Assembly (NCBI GenBank): GCA_023052935.1
Contig: CM041292.1
Span: 113,861,436 to 113,925,435 of the forward strand
DNA length: 64,000 nucleotides
Direction: 5' to 3'
Source: Piezodorus guildinii
Lineage: Eukaryota > Arthropoda > Insecta > Hemiptera > Pentatomidae
Shown: one piece after another, positions 63,932 through 64,000 of the stretch
How positions within the stretch are numbered: position 1 is the stretch's first letter
Layout of the letters: every line of letters starts with the position of its first letter
Position numbers and translations under genes: made by a program
Notes under the pieces: generated by a model
The model's database searches: none
Told to the model about the DNA's origin: nothing
The model's input: only the letters and a program-made list of their open reading frames with translations

Positions 63932-64000
63932 GTACTAATTTCTGTATTTTGTTTTCGGTTTGGCTGATAAACGTTTTATTGGTTTTAAGTGCGTTCGGAT
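63932..64000. other. Window end beyond the satellite
   Basis: Nothing recognised; sequence no longer follows the 109-bp unit. Confidence 0.5.

Overview
This is an AT-rich, eukaryotic and almost certainly arthropod window. Insect is likely; hemipteran is only a guess from the repeat repertoire. It has no bacterial-style genes, no rRNA and no convincing true tRNA gene. Nearly everything recognisable is mobile DNA. Host coding sequence is limited to a few short exon candidates at 2-79, 3023-3064 and 24680-25075, all weak.

Layout. 1-11 kb holds two fold-back insertions with 13-14 bp target duplications and hammerhead-like cores (1683-1948, 9275-9778), a long-inverted-repeat element (1983-2848), two tRNA-derived SINEs and a 19-bp minisatellite. 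11.9-15.3 kb is a full-length LINE (LINE-A, RTE-like) on the minus strand with an intact 983-codon ORF. 15.3-21.2 kb holds non-coding repeats, a jockey-like fragment interrupted by a SINE, a third fold-back and a diverged ~120-bp tandem repeat. 21.2-24.5 kb is a second full-length LINE (LINE-B, RTE-like) with an intact 1002-codon ORF and a 15-bp target duplication. 24.7-31 kb holds exon candidates, two interspersed repeat families (X and Y below), a 661-bp terminal-inverted-repeat element and a LINE 3' end. 31-39 kb holds two dead jockey-like LINEs and a dead LINE-B copy that itself carries a jockey-like 3'-end insertion. 41.4-42.8 kb is a SINE split by a hAT-like element. 46.9-50.1 kb holds a mariner with its catalytic core deleted, a second mariner fragment and a LINE-A insertion with a 5' inversion. 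53.65-60.33 kb is a complete Gypsy-type LTR retrotransposon whose two 571-bp LTRs read identically and whose 1827-codon polyprotein is open. 60.33-60.57 kb is a palindrome, followed by a second deleted mariner, a hAT-type end and a 109-bp satellite (61.75-63.93 kb) with an 8-mer higher-order period of 872 bp.

How the parts relate. The Gypsy polyprotein is the most striking object: SAP-like motif, coiled coil, zinc knuckle, protease, RT, RNase H and integrase, then a C-terminal macro domain resembling ADP-ribose deacylases. LINE-A and LINE-B are the plausible source of the dead copies seen here and perhaps of the machinery that moved the SINEs. Many insertions can be ordered from nesting: SINEs into jockey-like LINEs and into family Y, hAT into a SINE, jockey-like into LINE-B, and Gypsy into the (TA)n arm of a palindrome built on family Y ends.
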